DNA of 64,000 bases from Clostridia bacterium. Its GTDB lineage: Bacteria > Bacillota > TC1 > UBA5767. The stretch covers positions 310,001 through 374,000 of the forward strand of contig CP069393.1 of assembly GCA_016887505.1 (NCBI GenBank), read 5' to 3'. Below the pieces are notes generated by a model. That model did not search any database and was not told where the DNA came from. It worked only from the letters and a program-made list of their open reading frames with translations. Positions 51,160 through 60,720 of the stretch are shown piece after piece (the stretch's first letter is position 1; every line of letters begins with the position of its first letter). The position numbers and the translations under genes are program-made.

Positions 51160-52611
51160 GTGGACGATAAGTTTCAATGGTCAGGTTTAATATTGATAGT
51201 GTTGGTAGTCGCCTTTGTGTTGCGATTTTCGTTGCAGTATGCCCAAAATTCTTTGAACGCAGAAGAATGGGAGGAGTTTGAACTGTACGAAATTAGTGAG
51301 ACGACAGGTAACGAAGAACTAGATGGACGGTTGAATTTTTTCAATAGTGTTACAGGTATCGTTCGTGACTCCTTTCCGTACGTAAATATTAAAGAATCTC
51401 GTTTTGGCTATAAATGGCAGGAAATCACAGATTATTATAGTTCTATCGTGACGAATGAATCACTTCCTGAGCAGGCTTATCTATATACTATTTCTGAGAT
51501 GCTTAGCTTGCTAGATGACCCTGGCACGAGACTGTCTGACCGCATATTGGAAGGCGTGGAGCGGAATCTGTTGATGAATGTGACTTTGCAAGATGATCAA
51601 TTAATCCTTAAAAATTATCATGAGATATATAGAGAAAATGAGGATTATATGCAGTATCTTGAACCGGGAGACGTTCTATTGAAGGTCGACGACCGCAATG
51701 CCTTAGGTCTTTATAATGCCCTTCTTGAAGACAGTATCTTTGGTCTCTTTCCTGAGACGCAGGATATTTTTATGGAACGCTATTTCAGAACCTACTACCA
51801 CCAGTATCTTGAGAAGATAAATCCTCAATTTTGTAAGTTGGATTTTCGAAAGGATGATGGTACAGAGTATACGGTGCTATTGGAATGGCAAGATGCAATA
51901 AACATAACTGGCGTAAATGGAGTGGTGACTTCTAGTTCCAATAGTTCAGTTGCGTATGGGGAGTATCTAGAGGACGGTAATTTAGGATATATTCGTTTAA
52001 ACAGTCTCTATATGGAAAACCTGCCACTTTTTCAAAGCGAAATGGCCCGGATGCAGAATACTTCGGGACTGATTGTAGACCTGAGGGGTGCTGATAAATC
52101 CATAGACTACATTACCTTTGAAAAGGCAATACTAGGTTATTTTACTGCTTCGGAGCAGACCATTTTTTATGAAAAGACTAGATATTCACCAATATTACTG
52201 CGCTTTAGTGATTTTGAATATGAACCGATTGACCGTGCTTACTATCCTGCTTTAAGTGTTACGGTGCTACCGGCTTCAGGTTACTATGCAAAGCCCTTGG
52301 TGGTGCTGGTGGATGAAAATTATATGGAATCACCAGATGAGTTGATTGTAGGCTTAGTTAAACTTGCAGATGCCACACTGATTGGTCGTGGATTTGAGGT
52401 ACATGCTCTCGGTAAGAATATCTCAGTCGACACACCATATTTGAATTATGGATTTAGGTTGTCTACATCGTATTTATATGACACTACGATGAAAAAGTTG
52501 GAAAATGAGCCCTTGGTCATGGATGTAGAAATCCCATATTCAAGTCAAGAGGCGAATGGTTCACTCGACCCTATTTTACGTGCAGGAATCGAGTGGTTTG
52601 AGGAGGATTAA
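51160..52611 (+). CDS. Membrane-anchored S41-peptidase-like protein
   Basis: A 483-residue protein starting at GTG (AAGGAG seven bases upstream) with an N-terminal anchor (about 8-27). Features resembling C-terminal processing peptidases appear in order: LLDDPGTRLS, a PDZ-like LEPGDVLLKVDDRN, NLGYIRLNSL, LIVDLRGAD and PLVVLVDENYMESPDELIVGLVK. The last has Ser where S41 enzymes carry the nucleophile, but the surrounding NGG/SASAAE consensus is poorly kept. It may be a divergent protease or a non-catalytic relative. Confidence 0.65.
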   Translation: MDDKFQWSGLILIVLVVAFVLRFSLQYAQNSLNAEEWEEFELYEISETTGNEELDGRLNFFNSVTGIVRDSFPYVNIKESRFGYKWQEITDYYSSIVTNESLPEQAYLYTISEMLSLLDDPGTRLSDRILEGVERNLLMNVTLQDDQLILKNYHEIYRENEDYMQYLEPGDVLLKVDDRNALGLYNALLEDSIFGLFPETQDIFMERYFRTYYHQYLEKINPQFCKLDFRKDDGTEYTVLLEWQDAINITGVNGVVTSSSNSSVAYGEYLEDGNLGYIRLNSLYMENLPLFQSEMARMQNTSGLIVDLRGADKSIDYITFEKAILGYFTASEQTIFYEKTRYSPILLRFSDFEYEPIDRAYYPALSVTVLPASGYYAKPLVVLVDENYMESPDELIVGLVKLADATLIGRGFEVHALGKNISVDTPYLNYGFRLSTSYLYDTTMKKLENEPLVMDVEIPYSSQEANGSLDPILRAGIEWFEED

Positions 52612-52982
52612 TGTTTTTTCTGGGAATAATCGGAGTAATGGATCATAAGGAGAGAATAAGGACAATTCGTCTAAATCCCTGTCGAGTATGTGAGGCAGAG
52701 GAATCTGGCGTTTTATTCAAAGTCGAACGAATTTTTTCATTCTTCTTTTTTCCTCTATTCCGTTGGAATACGCGCTATGGCGTCCAATGCAAACGGTGCG
52801 GTTCATTGTACTGGATTAAAAAGGAAAAAGGGGAAAAATTGGAGCAGGGTGACGAAGATAGCATCGGCTATTGGGAAATGTTGGAAAACAACATGGTTCG
52901 CGGAGGTATCTGCCCCAACTGCCAAAAACGCATCATCCCAACATTTAATTATTGTCCACATTGTGGAAAGAAACTGAAATAG
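52611..52982 (+). CDS. Zinc-ribbon protein
   Basis: A 123-residue protein whose ATG overlaps the previous stop (TAATG), with GAGGAGG just upstream. Two Cys pairs near the N-terminus (CRVC and CKRC) and two near the C-terminus (CPNC and CPHC) form two probable zinc ribbons flanking an aromatic middle section. No catalytic motif is seen; the role is unknown. Confidence 0.8.
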   Translation: MFFLGIIGVMDHKERIRTIRLNPCRVCEAEESGVLFKVERIFSFFFFPLFRWNTRYGVQCKRCGSLYWIKKEKGEKLEQGDEDSIGYWEMLENNMVRGGICPNCQKRIIPTFNYCPHCGKKLK

Positions 52983-52991
52983 GAGTACTTC

Positions 52992-54167
52992 ATGGAGAAA
53001 TTAAACACACTGACGGTATATCGAAAACTTGTTACAGATAAATTAATACAAGATATGCAAGATGGTCTAAATGGTGATGAAAATGCCGTGTACAATGTAT
53101 CAGCTCGTCTTTTGGAAATCGAGGGAGGTATTTCACCAAGCGAATATTTAGCGAGAAGACTTGTGCTAAGTAAGAACAGTTACACCTTGGCTTGTGAAAA
53201 AGAGCAAAGCTTTCCCCATTGGGAAATGTTGCTGCGAGATTTGAAATTAATCCAGGCATTTATAGTACGGGCGCTTAAAGAACTTCCTATAAGCGCCTCA
53301 CTTCTTTGTCCGGCGACTACAAGATATGGTAAAGTGGAAAAAGAACTCTTGAATGGTACAACTGAATCGTTGGCACAAGCAATTCGGGAATATGTCGCCA
53401 AACACGGTACGGGTGTGCTGGGGTCTGCCAGTGCTTTCGTATACCAGGAAAAGCTAAGGCCCGTACAAAACATTGTCCAAGTATCCTTGGACGATTTGTT
53501 GGGTTTTGAAGAGGAAAAGCATATTCTTTGCATGAATACCGAAGCATTTTTAGAGGGCAAGAAGGCATTAAATGCTTTGCTCTATGGTGAACGAGGTACT
53601 GGGAAATCTTCGACCATAAAAGCCATTCTAAATCGTTACAAGGATGCAGGCCTTAAGATGATTGAAGTAGACAAAGAAAACCTAAAACACTTGAAATATT
53701 TACTGGAGCTATTGCGCAATCGAGGGGGAAAGTATATTCTTTTTCTTGATGATTTATCTTTTGAAAACTATGAAAACGATTATAAAAGTCTAAAAGCGTT
53801 GATGCAGGGTGAACTGGAGGAGAAAACAGATAACATTTTGGTTTACGCTACATCCAATCGAAGACATTTCATAAGAGAAGATTGGTCAGATCGAATGGAT
53901 GAAATGGGTGAGATTCACAAGAGCGATTCCATGGAAGAAAAGCTATCGCTAGTGGATCGTTTTGGTATATTGCTTACCTTCCAGCGCTTGAATAAAAAAG
54001 AATATCTGGAAATGGTACGTTTTATGTCGAGTCGAAAAGGGCTGACTATCGAGGATGAAGAATTAATTCGTGAAGCCTTGCAATGGGAGATCTCAGGGCA
54101 TGGTATGAGTGGCCGCTCAGCTGAGCAGCTGATGATTTCGTTACTGATGAGGGAGGAAAGAGCATGA
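52992..54167 (+). CDS. DUF815-family AAA ATPase
   Basis: A 391-residue P-loop ATPase. A helical N-terminal domain (about 1-190) is followed by Walker A LLYGERGTGKSS, Walker B YILFLDDLSF and an arginine-containing sensor region SNRRHFIREDWSDR. This matches DUF815 proteins, AAA+ relatives of unknown target. The next gene overlaps by four bases (ATGA). Confidence 0.9.
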   Translation: MEKLNTLTVYRKLVTDKLIQDMQDGLNGDENAVYNVSARLLEIEGGISPSEYLARRLVLSKNSYTLACEKEQSFPHWEMLLRDLKLIQAFIVRALKELPISASLLCPATTRYGKVEKELLNGTTESLAQAIREYVAKHGTGVLGSASAFVYQEKLRPVQNIVQVSLDDLLGFEEEKHILCMNTEAFLEGKKALNALLYGERGTGKSSTIKAILNRYKDAGLKMIEVDKENLKHLKYLLELLRNRGGKYILFLDDLSFENYENDYKSLKALMQGELEEKTDNILVYATSNRRHFIREDWSDRMDEMGEIHKSDSMEEKLSLVDRFGILLTFQRLNKKEYLEMVRFMSSRKGLTIEDEELIREALQWEISGHGMSGRSAEQLMISLLMREERA

Positions 54168-54985
54168 TAGAAAAAATCAACGTTGCACTTTGTCAAATGA
54201 AAACCGTTGCGGACAAAGAAGAGAACTTAAAGAGGGCGGAAGAAATGATCGTAGAGGCGGCAATACATGGCGCACAGATTGCGGTCTTACCCGAGATGTT
54301 CAATACTCCTTATGATATCCGAACCTTTGGTGGCTATGCTGAGGGTGAGGTGGGACCAACATGCCAAATGCTCTCGAGAGCAGCACAAGAAAATAATATT
54401 GTGGTCGTAGGCGGTAGTATCCCTGAACGGGACGAACAGTTTTTGTATAACACTTGTTTTGTCTATGATCAACAAGGTGAGAGGCTTGCAAAGTATAGAA
54501 AGAAATATTTATTTGATGTAGATATTCCCGAGGAGATTACTTTTCGTGAAAGTCGTGTCTTATCACATGGATCGAAATCAATCGTCTTTGAGGCATTTGG
54601 CCATAAATTTGGTTTAGCCATCTGCTTTGATATCCGTTTTCCAGAATACATCCAGAAGCTCAGTATGAAGGGGGCCGAAGCAATACTAATGCCTGCTAGC
54701 TTCAATACGATAACAGGACCAGCGCATTGGGAAATTTTGGGTAGAGCCAGGGCTGTGGACAATCAGTGTTATATGGTGATGGTGGCCACCAGTCCCGTAA
54801 AAGGAAATTCCTATCAGTCCCATGGACATTCAATGGTCGTGAGCCCTTGGGGAGAAATTTGTACTAGTGCTGATGTCGAAGAGGCTATGATTCTATGGAC
54901 GTTGGACTTTAGAAAGGTAGCTAATATTCGTGAGCGCTTGCCCCTACTTACCATACGTGCGGAACGAAAAAAGGATAAAAACTAG
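54164..54985 (+). CDS. Carbon-nitrogen hydrolase (NIT2/omega-amidase-like)
   Basis: A 273-residue nitrilase-superfamily amidase. The catalytic triad is visible: Glu in VLPEMFNTPYD, Lys in KYRKKYLFDVD and Cys in GLAICFDIRFPE. The residue context is that of omega-amidases/NIT2, which hydrolyse 2-oxoglutaramate or related amides and repair side products of glutamine metabolism. It is translationally coupled to the DUF815 gene. Confidence 0.9.
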   Translation: MIEKINVALCQMKTVADKEENLKRAEEMIVEAAIHGAQIAVLPEMFNTPYDIRTFGGYAEGEVGPTCQMLSRAAQENNIVVVGGSIPERDEQFLYNTCFVYDQQGERLAKYRKKYLFDVDIPEEITFRESRVLSHGSKSIVFEAFGHKFGLAICFDIRFPEYIQKLSMKGAEAILMPASFNTITGPAHWEILGRARAVDNQCYMVMVATSPVKGNSYQSHGHSMVVSPWGEICTSADVEEAMILWTLDFRKVANIRERLPLLTIRAERKKDKN

Positions 54986-55013
54986 AAACTCTACCAAATT
55001 AGTAGGATATAAC

Positions 55014-55042
55014 TTGACAAGGGCTGGTAAGGTGGATATAAT
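55014..55042 (+). promoter_or_regulatory. Promoter of the cysK-cysE operon
   Basis: TTGACA (55014-55019) and TATAAT (55037-55042) with a 17-base spacer, a consensus sigma-A promoter just before the T-box leader. Confidence 0.9.
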
Positions 55043-55049
55043 TTTTTTA

Positions 55050-55296
55050 AAAGATAGTAGTAAATGGCTTTGATAAAGAAAAGTAGTAAAGTGTAACGGT
55101 AAAGAGAGAGAACGGTTGGTGAGAAGTTCTTCCGCTAAGCTTTATGAAGTGCCCTTTTGAGCTGCATACCGAAATTGAGTAGGCTATGCCGGGATCTCCC
55201 GTTACAGAGATCGAGTATGTAAGTACTTTAAAATTCACGTTTAGAGTGGAATAGCGGATAACTCCGCCTCTATAAGAGGCGGAGTATTTTTATTTT
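55050..55296 (+). promoter_or_regulatory. Cysteine T-box leader with terminator
   Basis: The T-box sequence AGAGTGGAATAGCGG (55243-55257) lies directly before a terminator (ACTCCGCCTC 55261-55270 with GAGGCGGAGT 55276-55285, then ATTTTTATTTT). Stem I features include GAGAACGG and, in the specifier region, GAGCTGCATACC with TGC at 55163-55165 as the likely cysteine specifier codon, followed by GAGTAGGC. Uncharged tRNA-Cys would stabilise the antiterminator and switch on cysK-cysE. Recognition is by motif. Confidence 0.9.
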
Positions 55297-55306
55297 GGAG
55301 GACGAT

Positions 55307-56224
55307 ATGAGAGTTGAAAATGCGATACAACTGATTGGAAACACCCCGGTAGTACGTTTGAGAAAAATGGTAGAAGACAATGGCCCAAAAATATATGTGA
55401 AGCTTGAAAAATTCAATTTGGGTGGTTCTGTAAAAGACCGGGCTGTACTGGGAATGCTTAGTCAAGCAAGGGAACAAGGAAAGATTAACGAAAAGAGTGT
55501 TATCGTGGAGGCAACCAGTGGTAACACAGGTATTGCTTTGGCTTTAACTGGAAATCTGCTTGGCTTTTCTGTAATCATCGTTATGCCGGAGACCATGAGC
55601 CGGGAACGACAAGATATAATTCGGAGCTATGGTGCGAAATTGGTGCTGACAGCTGGTCCTTTAGGAATGAAAGGGGCCATTGAAAAGGCACATGAATTGG
55701 TAAGTGAGAACGAGCATGCATTGTCATTAGACCAATTTGAAAATCCAGGAAATGTAAGAGCTCATGAAACGACAACAGCAAAAGAAATTTTGGAAGACGT
55801 ACCAGAGCTAGATATGTTTATAGCTGGTATAGGTACGGGTGGAACCTTGACAGGAGTAGCGAAACAACTAAAAATCCATAAACCGGAGGTCGAGATTATT
55901 GGAGTTGAACCGTTGGCCTCTTCCGTACTTAAGGGAGAAAGTCCTGGGCCTCATAAAATTCAAGGCATTGGTGCTGGATTTGTTCCTGAAATTCTAGAAA
56001 GAGATCTGATTGATGAGCTCGTTAGCATAAGTGATGATGTAGCTTATGAAGTTACAAGAAGGCTAGCTGCTGAAGAAGGATTATTTTTGGGAATTTCCTC
56101 TGGAGCTGCTGTAGCCGCTGCTCTAATCAAGGCCAAGACTCTTCCAGAAACAAAGACCATTGTGGTTATTGCACCTGATGGTGGAGAAAAATATATTTCA
56201 ACCAAAGTGTTTGGAGGTAACTAA
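55307..56224 (+). CDS. cysK: Cysteine synthase A (O-acetylserine sulfhydrylase)
   Basis: A 305-residue PLP enzyme making cysteine from O-acetylserine and sulfide. The PLP lysine is in GGSVKDR; the substrate loop TSGNTG and the phosphate-binding GTGGTLTG are present, as is GISSGAA near the end. GGAGG lies five bases before ATG 55307; an in-frame TTG at 55295 is inside the T-box terminator tail. It is regulated by the cysteine T-box and cotranscribed with cysE. Confidence 0.96.
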   Translation: MRVENAIQLIGNTPVVRLRKMVEDNGPKIYVKLEKFNLGGSVKDRAVLGMLSQAREQGKINEKSVIVEATSGNTGIALALTGNLLGFSVIIVMPETMSRERQDIIRSYGAKLVLTAGPLGMKGAIEKAHELVSENEHALSLDQFENPGNVRAHETTTAKEILEDVPELDMFIAGIGTGGTLTGVAKQLKIHKPEVEIIGVEPLASSVLKGESPGPHKIQGIGAGFVPEILERDLIDELVSISDDVAYEVTRRLAAEEGLFLGISSGAAVAAALIKAKTLPETKTIVVIAPDGGEKYISTKVFGGN

Positions 56225-56225
56225 G

Positions 56226-56810
56226 ATGTTTAAGAATTTGAAAAATTATTTGGATAATATTAAGAAGAAGGACCCAGCAGCCAAGAGCTATTTGGAAATT
56301 GTCCTACTTTATCCCACCGTTTTATCGACCTTGAATCACAGGATTGCTCACTTTCTGTTTAGCAAGAAACTGTATTTCCTAGCCCGGTTGATTAGTCAGG
56401 TATCCCGTTGGCTTACTGGAATTGAAATACACCCAGGAGCTACCATTGGCAAAAACTTTTTCATTGACCATGGCATGGGAGTTGTTATAGGTGAAACTAC
56501 AAGAATCGGTGACAACGTGACGCTTTATCAGGGTGTTACCTTAGGAGGTACTGGTAAGAATGAGGTTACTAGGCATCCTATCCTAGAAGATGGTGTCATT
56601 GTGGGGGCAGGTGCCAAAGTTTTAGGCAATATCCGAATCGCCTCTGGTAGTAAGATAGGGGCTGGTGCAATCGTAATTAAGGATACTTCAACCAACTCTA
56701 CAGCAGTAGGTGAGCCAGCTAGGATTATTGATAAAAAACCAGCAAACGTGGTATCTATCTATAAAAACAAGGAAACGGAAACAAAGATTTACAATCAGAT
56801 GAGCATATAG
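56226..56810 (+). CDS. cysE: Serine O-acetyltransferase
   Basis: A 194-residue left-handed-beta-helix acetyltransferase of the short CysE type. The active-site region [21 protein letters not shown] and repeated hexapeptides (VTLGG through GAGAIV) are evident. It begins one base after the cysK stop, with GGAGGT inside cysK as its site. It supplies O-acetylserine to CysK. Confidence 0.96.
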   Translation: MFKNLKNYLDNIKKKDPAAKSYLEIVLLYPTVLSTLNHRIAHFLFSKKLYFLARLISQVSRWLTGIEIHPGATIGKNFFIDHGMGVVIGETTRIGDNVTLYQGVTLGGTGKNEVTRHPILEDGVIVGAGAKVLGNIRIASGSKIGAGAIVIKDTSTNSTAVGEPARIIDKKPANVVSIYKNKETETKIYNQMSI

Positions 56811-56820
56811 CAATCATAAG

Positions 56821-56855
56821 AACGGCTTGACTTTTGTGGTCAAAGCCGTTTTTCT
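56821..56855 (+). terminator. Terminator after cysE
   Basis: AACGGCTT pairs with AAGCCGTT, with a further GAC/GTC pair beyond a small bulge, then TTTCTAG. Confidence 0.75.
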
Positions 56856-56897
56856 AGGCTATAATGCTAGGAGTTAGAAACAATTTGTGAGGGAAAT

Positions 56898-57575
56898 ATG
56901 AACGAGAAACAAGCCTATCAAAAGATGACAAATGAGGTTATAGAAAACAACCGCAAAAAGGGGATAAGACCCAAATTATTGTTGCACTGCTGTTGTGCCC
57001 CTTGTGCAAGTGTGCCTTTGGTGGATTGGTCCAACGATTTTGATATCGCGGCCTACTATTATAATCCCAATATTTATCCTGAAAAAGAAGCTGTGGCCCG
57101 TGCTGAAGAGTTGAAACGCTTTGTAGCTAGTTATCCTTTCAATAATCGCCCCAAGGTAATCATTGCGGACTATACTCCAGAGGTTTATTTTGATATGGTA
57201 CGAGGTCTTGAAAATGAACCGGAACGTGGACTGCGTTGTGAGGTTTGTTTTGAACTAAGATTTACGCAGACGGCCGAACTTGCCAAACAACTGCATTATG
57301 ATTATTTCACAACAACCTTGTCTATTAGCCCTTATAAGAATGCAAGTTTACTTCACCAGCTAGGGCTAAACATTCAGGAACGTATTGGTGTACAGTATCT
57401 GCCCTGTGATTTGAAGAAGAATAATGGTATGAAACGTTCCGTTGAATTATCTAAGGAGTATGCCTTGTACCGCCAAGATTATTGCGGCTGTGTTTACTCT
57501 AAAAATGAGATGTTAGAGCGGAAGAAAAGAATGAAAATTGAAGAGGGAAAAAATGAAAAAACTGATATTGTTTGA
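56898..57575 (+). CDS. queH: Epoxyqueuosine reductase QueH
   Basis: A 225-residue protein of the former DUF208 family, the cofactor-independent-of-B12 enzyme that reduces epoxyqueuosine to queuosine in tRNA. The iron-sulfur and catalytic Cys clusters are present: LLLHCCCAPC, LRCEVCFELR and RQDYCGCVYS, together with TTTLSISPYKN. GAGGGAAAT precedes the ATG. It overlaps the next gene by 23 bases. Confidence 0.93.
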   Translation: MNEKQAYQKMTNEVIENNRKKGIRPKLLLHCCCAPCASVPLVDWSNDFDIAAYYYNPNIYPEKEAVARAEELKRFVASYPFNNRPKVIIADYTPEVYFDMVRGLENEPERGLRCEVCFELRFTQTAELAKQLHYDYFTTTLSISPYKNASLLHQLGLNIQERIGVQYLPCDLKKNNGMKRSVELSKEYALYRQDYCGCVYSKNEMLERKKRMKIEEGKNEKTDIV

Positions 57576-58221
57576 TTTAGATGGAACTTTGGTGGAAACT
57601 GGACCGGGAATACTCGATTCTCTTAAGAAGACTTTTAGAGAAACGAAGAGGGCTGTGCCAGAAGATAAGGTACTAGAGCGTTTCATCGGACCAAGGTTGG
57701 AATATAGTTTTCAAACTTACGCTGATATTCCTGAAGAAGAGATCGATCTTATGCTGAAGGTTTTTCGGAAATTCTATAATAAAGAGGGAATCTTTATGGG
57801 TAAGCCCTATCCCGGAATGGTTGAAACGCTTCAGAAACTAAGCGAGGATTGTGTTTTGGCGGTTGCTTCAGCCAAACCGCAAAAAAACGTAACGATTGTA
57901 CTGGACCATTTCGGTCTAACGAAATATTTTCAGACCTTGGTGGGTTCAGATGTTCGTTTAAATAGAATTCATAAAAATGAAATTATTACAGAAGTAATGA
58001 AAAACCACCCAGACATTGTGCAAGAAGAGATGTGGATGGTGGGAGACCGGATATATGATATCCAAGGAGCCAAGAATTTGGGCATTGATAGTATTGCCGC
58101 ACTTTACGGATATGGTTTGGATGAAGAATTTATTGAGGCTACTCATTGCATCGCTACACCTGTTGAGCTGATTTCCCTTTTGGCAAAGGAAAATGAGAAA
58201 GGATACGGAATCAATGGTTGA
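57553..58221 (+). CDS. HAD-superfamily phosphatase (PpaX/Gph-like)
   Basis: A 222-residue hydrolase with the DxDGT motif (FDLDGTLVE), the Ser/Thr motif in VASAKPQ, Lys in LNRIHKNEI and the late MVGDRIYDIQGAKN acidic motif. The cap domain is helical (subfamily I). The start at 57553 follows GAGGG within queH. Candidate substrates are phosphoglycolate or pyrophosphate; not decidable. Confidence 0.88.
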   Translation: MKKLILFDLDGTLVETGPGILDSLKKTFRETKRAVPEDKVLERFIGPRLEYSFQTYADIPEEEIDLMLKVFRKFYNKEGIFMGKPYPGMVETLQKLSEDCVLAVASAKPQKNVTIVLDHFGLTKYFQTLVGSDVRLNRIHKNEIITEVMKNHPDIVQEEMWMVGDRIYDIQGAKNLGIDSIAALYGYGLDEEFIEATHCIATPVELISLLAKENEKGYGING

Positions 58222-59587
58222 TAACCAGAAAAGCATGCTGTTGGGTATTGGAATTATGCTATTCGTAGCTTCCTTTGGTTTTTTAGTTGGAGCAGGCGTA
58301 AGTCAAAAAGAGTTTGAAGCGACACCTGAAAAAGACCCTATAGTTGTGAAACCTCTATTGGTAGAACCTGAAAAGCATGCAGAGCCTGAAGTGCTATTGG
58401 CTATTCAGGAAATAGATAGTTTAAACGGACGAGCATCTAACTCAGATGCCTATATTGATATTTTCGACCTAACACCAGAGAAGATCGATACGATTCTTTC
58501 GGATTGCTTTACCTGGCCCAAATCAGCTTTGGCGAAAGAAAACTTGAGTCCTGTGTCTGCTGAAGAAAAATCTGGGATTTTAGCCAATGCTACTCTACAA
58601 AAGAATTATGGCTATGGTTTGATACTGACTAGAGGTTCTTTAAGGGCCTTGCCCACCATGAATAAATATGTTAATCCCAATAAGAATCCAGGATTCGACC
58701 GGTTGCAGCTAAGCGCTATTTATCCCCAAGAACCAGTATTTGTTTTTGGGACCAGCAAAGATGGCAAGTACCTTTTGGTGGCTAGTGACTATTATGCGGG
58801 TTGGATTCTTAAAGAGCATGTGGCGAATATTAGTAAGGAAAAATTGGAATCTATACTAAATAGAGATAATTTTATCGTGGTTCAAGATAACCGAGTTGAA
58901 GCACTTCGAGTAAGTCAAAGTGGTGCTCGAAAACGAATTGAACTGCCGATGGGTACGGTTGTGCCTCTTGCTGATGCTCAAGATACCACTGCCTTTTCTT
59001 CCCTACTGAGCAGCGGCTGCTTTCATGGGCTTACCTATGATGGTCAAGGCGAACTTGCCATATTGGAAGTAGACAAAAACGCGGTAGTTAGCCTAGGATA
59101 TTTGCCTTTTACCCAAGATACTATTACCAAGCAGGCAGACAAGCTTTTGGGCGAAGCGTATGATTGGGGTGGCGCTGATCAGGGACGGGATTGTTCTGCT
59201 ATGGTAAGAGATATCTATAGTGGATTCGGCCTATGGATTCCCAGAGATTCTGGTCCACAGGCGCTGTATGCAAAAGAACTGGGCGGATTGAGAAGCATTC
59301 GTTTTGACGAAGGACTCACAGATAGTGCCAAGCTCAGAAAAATCAGTAATTTACCGGTCGGCTCACTATTATTTATGCCAGGTCATGTTATGATGGTGTA
59401 TAAGCAAGAAGAATCACAAGTTTTGGTAATTCATGATTATGTTGAATACTATAAGGTTAACGGAAGCAATCTTGAACGGGTAGAAGTGATGCAGGTTGGG
59501 GTATCTGATTTGGAAATCCTAGATCGCAACGGACAAACATATCTGTCCTCTATCTTTGGTGCTTTGTCGTTGGAAGAAGGAAAATAA
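58214..59587 (+). CDS. Secreted or anchored NlpC/P60 peptidoglycan hydrolase with SH3-like region
   Basis: A 457-residue envelope protein. The N-terminal hydrophobic segment (about 8-30) is a signal or anchor. The middle holds SH3-like beta-rich stretches (ALPTMNKYVNPNKNPG, YLLVASDYYAGWI). The C-terminus is NlpC/P60 with Cys in GRDCSAMVRDIY and His in GHVMMVY. Start choice is uncertain between ATG 58193 and 58214: AAAGGA is ten bases from the latter, two from the former. It likely cleaves peptidoglycan stem peptides. Confidence 0.82.
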   Translation: MVDNQKSMLLGIGIMLFVASFGFLVGAGVSQKEFEATPEKDPIVVKPLLVEPEKHAEPEVLLAIQEIDSLNGRASNSDAYIDIFDLTPEKIDTILSDCFTWPKSALAKENLSPVSAEEKSGILANATLQKNYGYGLILTRGSLRALPTMNKYVNPNKNPGFDRLQLSAIYPQEPVFVFGTSKDGKYLLVASDYYAGWILKEHVANISKEKLESILNRDNFIVVQDNRVEALRVSQSGARKRIELPMGTVVPLADAQDTTAFSSLLSSGCFHGLTYDGQGELAILEVDKNAVVSLGYLPFTQDTITKQADKLLGEAYDWGGADQGRDCSAMVRDIYSGFGLWIPRDSGPQALYAKELGGLRSIRFDEGLTDSAKLRKISNLPVGSLLFMPGHVMMVYKQEESQVLVIHDYVEYYKVNGSNLERVEVMQVGVSDLEILDRNGQTYLSSIFGALSLEEGK

Positions 59588-60720
59588 TGAAAGATTTTAA
59601 AGTATATGGTTTGCCAGAAGAAGTGCTGGCATCTCTCGAAAAACAAAAAATAGTTGCTCCACTTGCAGTGCAGTCAGATACAGCTGAAAAGGCCTTATCT
59701 GGTGCCAATCTGTTGGTTCAGTCTCCGACAGGAACCGGCAAGACCCTAGCATTTTTGCTACCAGTATTGAAAAAAATTAAAATAGATGAGAAGAATTGTC
59801 AGGCACTCATCATAATGCCCACTAGGGAATTGGCGGGCCAGCTGAATAATGTACTCGGCATGTATAAAATGCCAGGGCTTAGGCAGGCAATGCTGATTGG
59901 TGGAGCGAATAAAGAAAGACAAAAAGATAAACTAAAGAAGAAACCCCAGATTATCATCGGAACACCAGGACGGATTGATGAAGCGATACGGGTAATGAAG
60001 TTGAACCTAGATTCAGTCAATATGATTGTGGTGGATGAAGCGGATAAGCTAGCGGATGAAAAATTCTATAACGGTGTCAGAGATTTATTGAACCAATTGC
60101 CAGATGATGCCCAGACCTTATTCTTTTCTGCTACAGTGACCGATGATGCGCAACGAATGATGCGGGATATTGGAAGGAAATTTGAGCTAATTCTCATGAG
60201 TAAAAAGAAAACCAATGAGGATATTTTGCACCAGTTCATCATGGCAGAAGACCCCAGGAAGTTTAATTTATTGATAAGGCTTTCTGAAGAATTGAAAATT
60301 AAGCGGGCTATCGTTTTCATTACTCGCAATGCAGGTGTGAAGGGCCTAGCCGGACGCATGCAAGAAGCCGGTCTTAAGGCTCAAGGCATCCATAGTGGTC
60401 TTTCATCCCAGGATAGGAAAAGAATTATTGGAAATTTCAGAACAGGAAAAGTAGATTATCTGGTGACTACGGATATCTTTGCCCGCGGGATGGATGTTCC
60501 GGACGTTCGCTACATCATCAACTATGATGTACCCAAAGACCAAACCAGCTATATCCATAGAAGTGGCCGGACGGCTCGTGCGGGACGAAAAGGTACGGTA
60601 ATCACTTTTGTAGAGGAACATACAAAATTTGTAGTTGGTAAATTGGAGCGAAACCTGGATATAGAAATCAGGGAAAAAGGGTTTACCAAGGATGGCAAGT
60701 ATATTGATGTAGATTATTGA
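59587..60720 (+). CDS. DEAD-box RNA helicase
   Basis: A 377-residue minimal helicase core: Q-motif region, Walker A VQSPTGTGKT, PTRELAG, DEAD in VVVDEADKLA, SAT in FFSATV, and motif VI HRSGRTARAG. No C-terminal extension is present, unlike CshA or DeaD. Its first A overlaps the preceding stop codon (TAATG). It converges with the pseudouridine synthase, overlapping by seven bases. Confidence 0.93.
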   Translation: MKDFKVYGLPEEVLASLEKQKIVAPLAVQSDTAEKALSGANLLVQSPTGTGKTLAFLLPVLKKIKIDEKNCQALIIMPTRELAGQLNNVLGMYKMPGLRQAMLIGGANKERQKDKLKKKPQIIIGTPGRIDEAIRVMKLNLDSVNMIVVDEADKLADEKFYNGVRDLLNQLPDDAQTLFFSATVTDDAQRMMRDIGRKFELILMSKKKTNEDILHQFIMAEDPRKFNLLIRLSEELKIKRAIVFITRNAGVKGLAGRMQEAGLKAQGIHSGLSSQDRKRIIGNFRTGKVDYLVTTDIFARGMDVPDVRYIINYDVPKDQTSYIHRSGRTARAGRKGTVITFVEEHTKFVVGKLERNLDIEIREKGFTKDGKYIDVDY

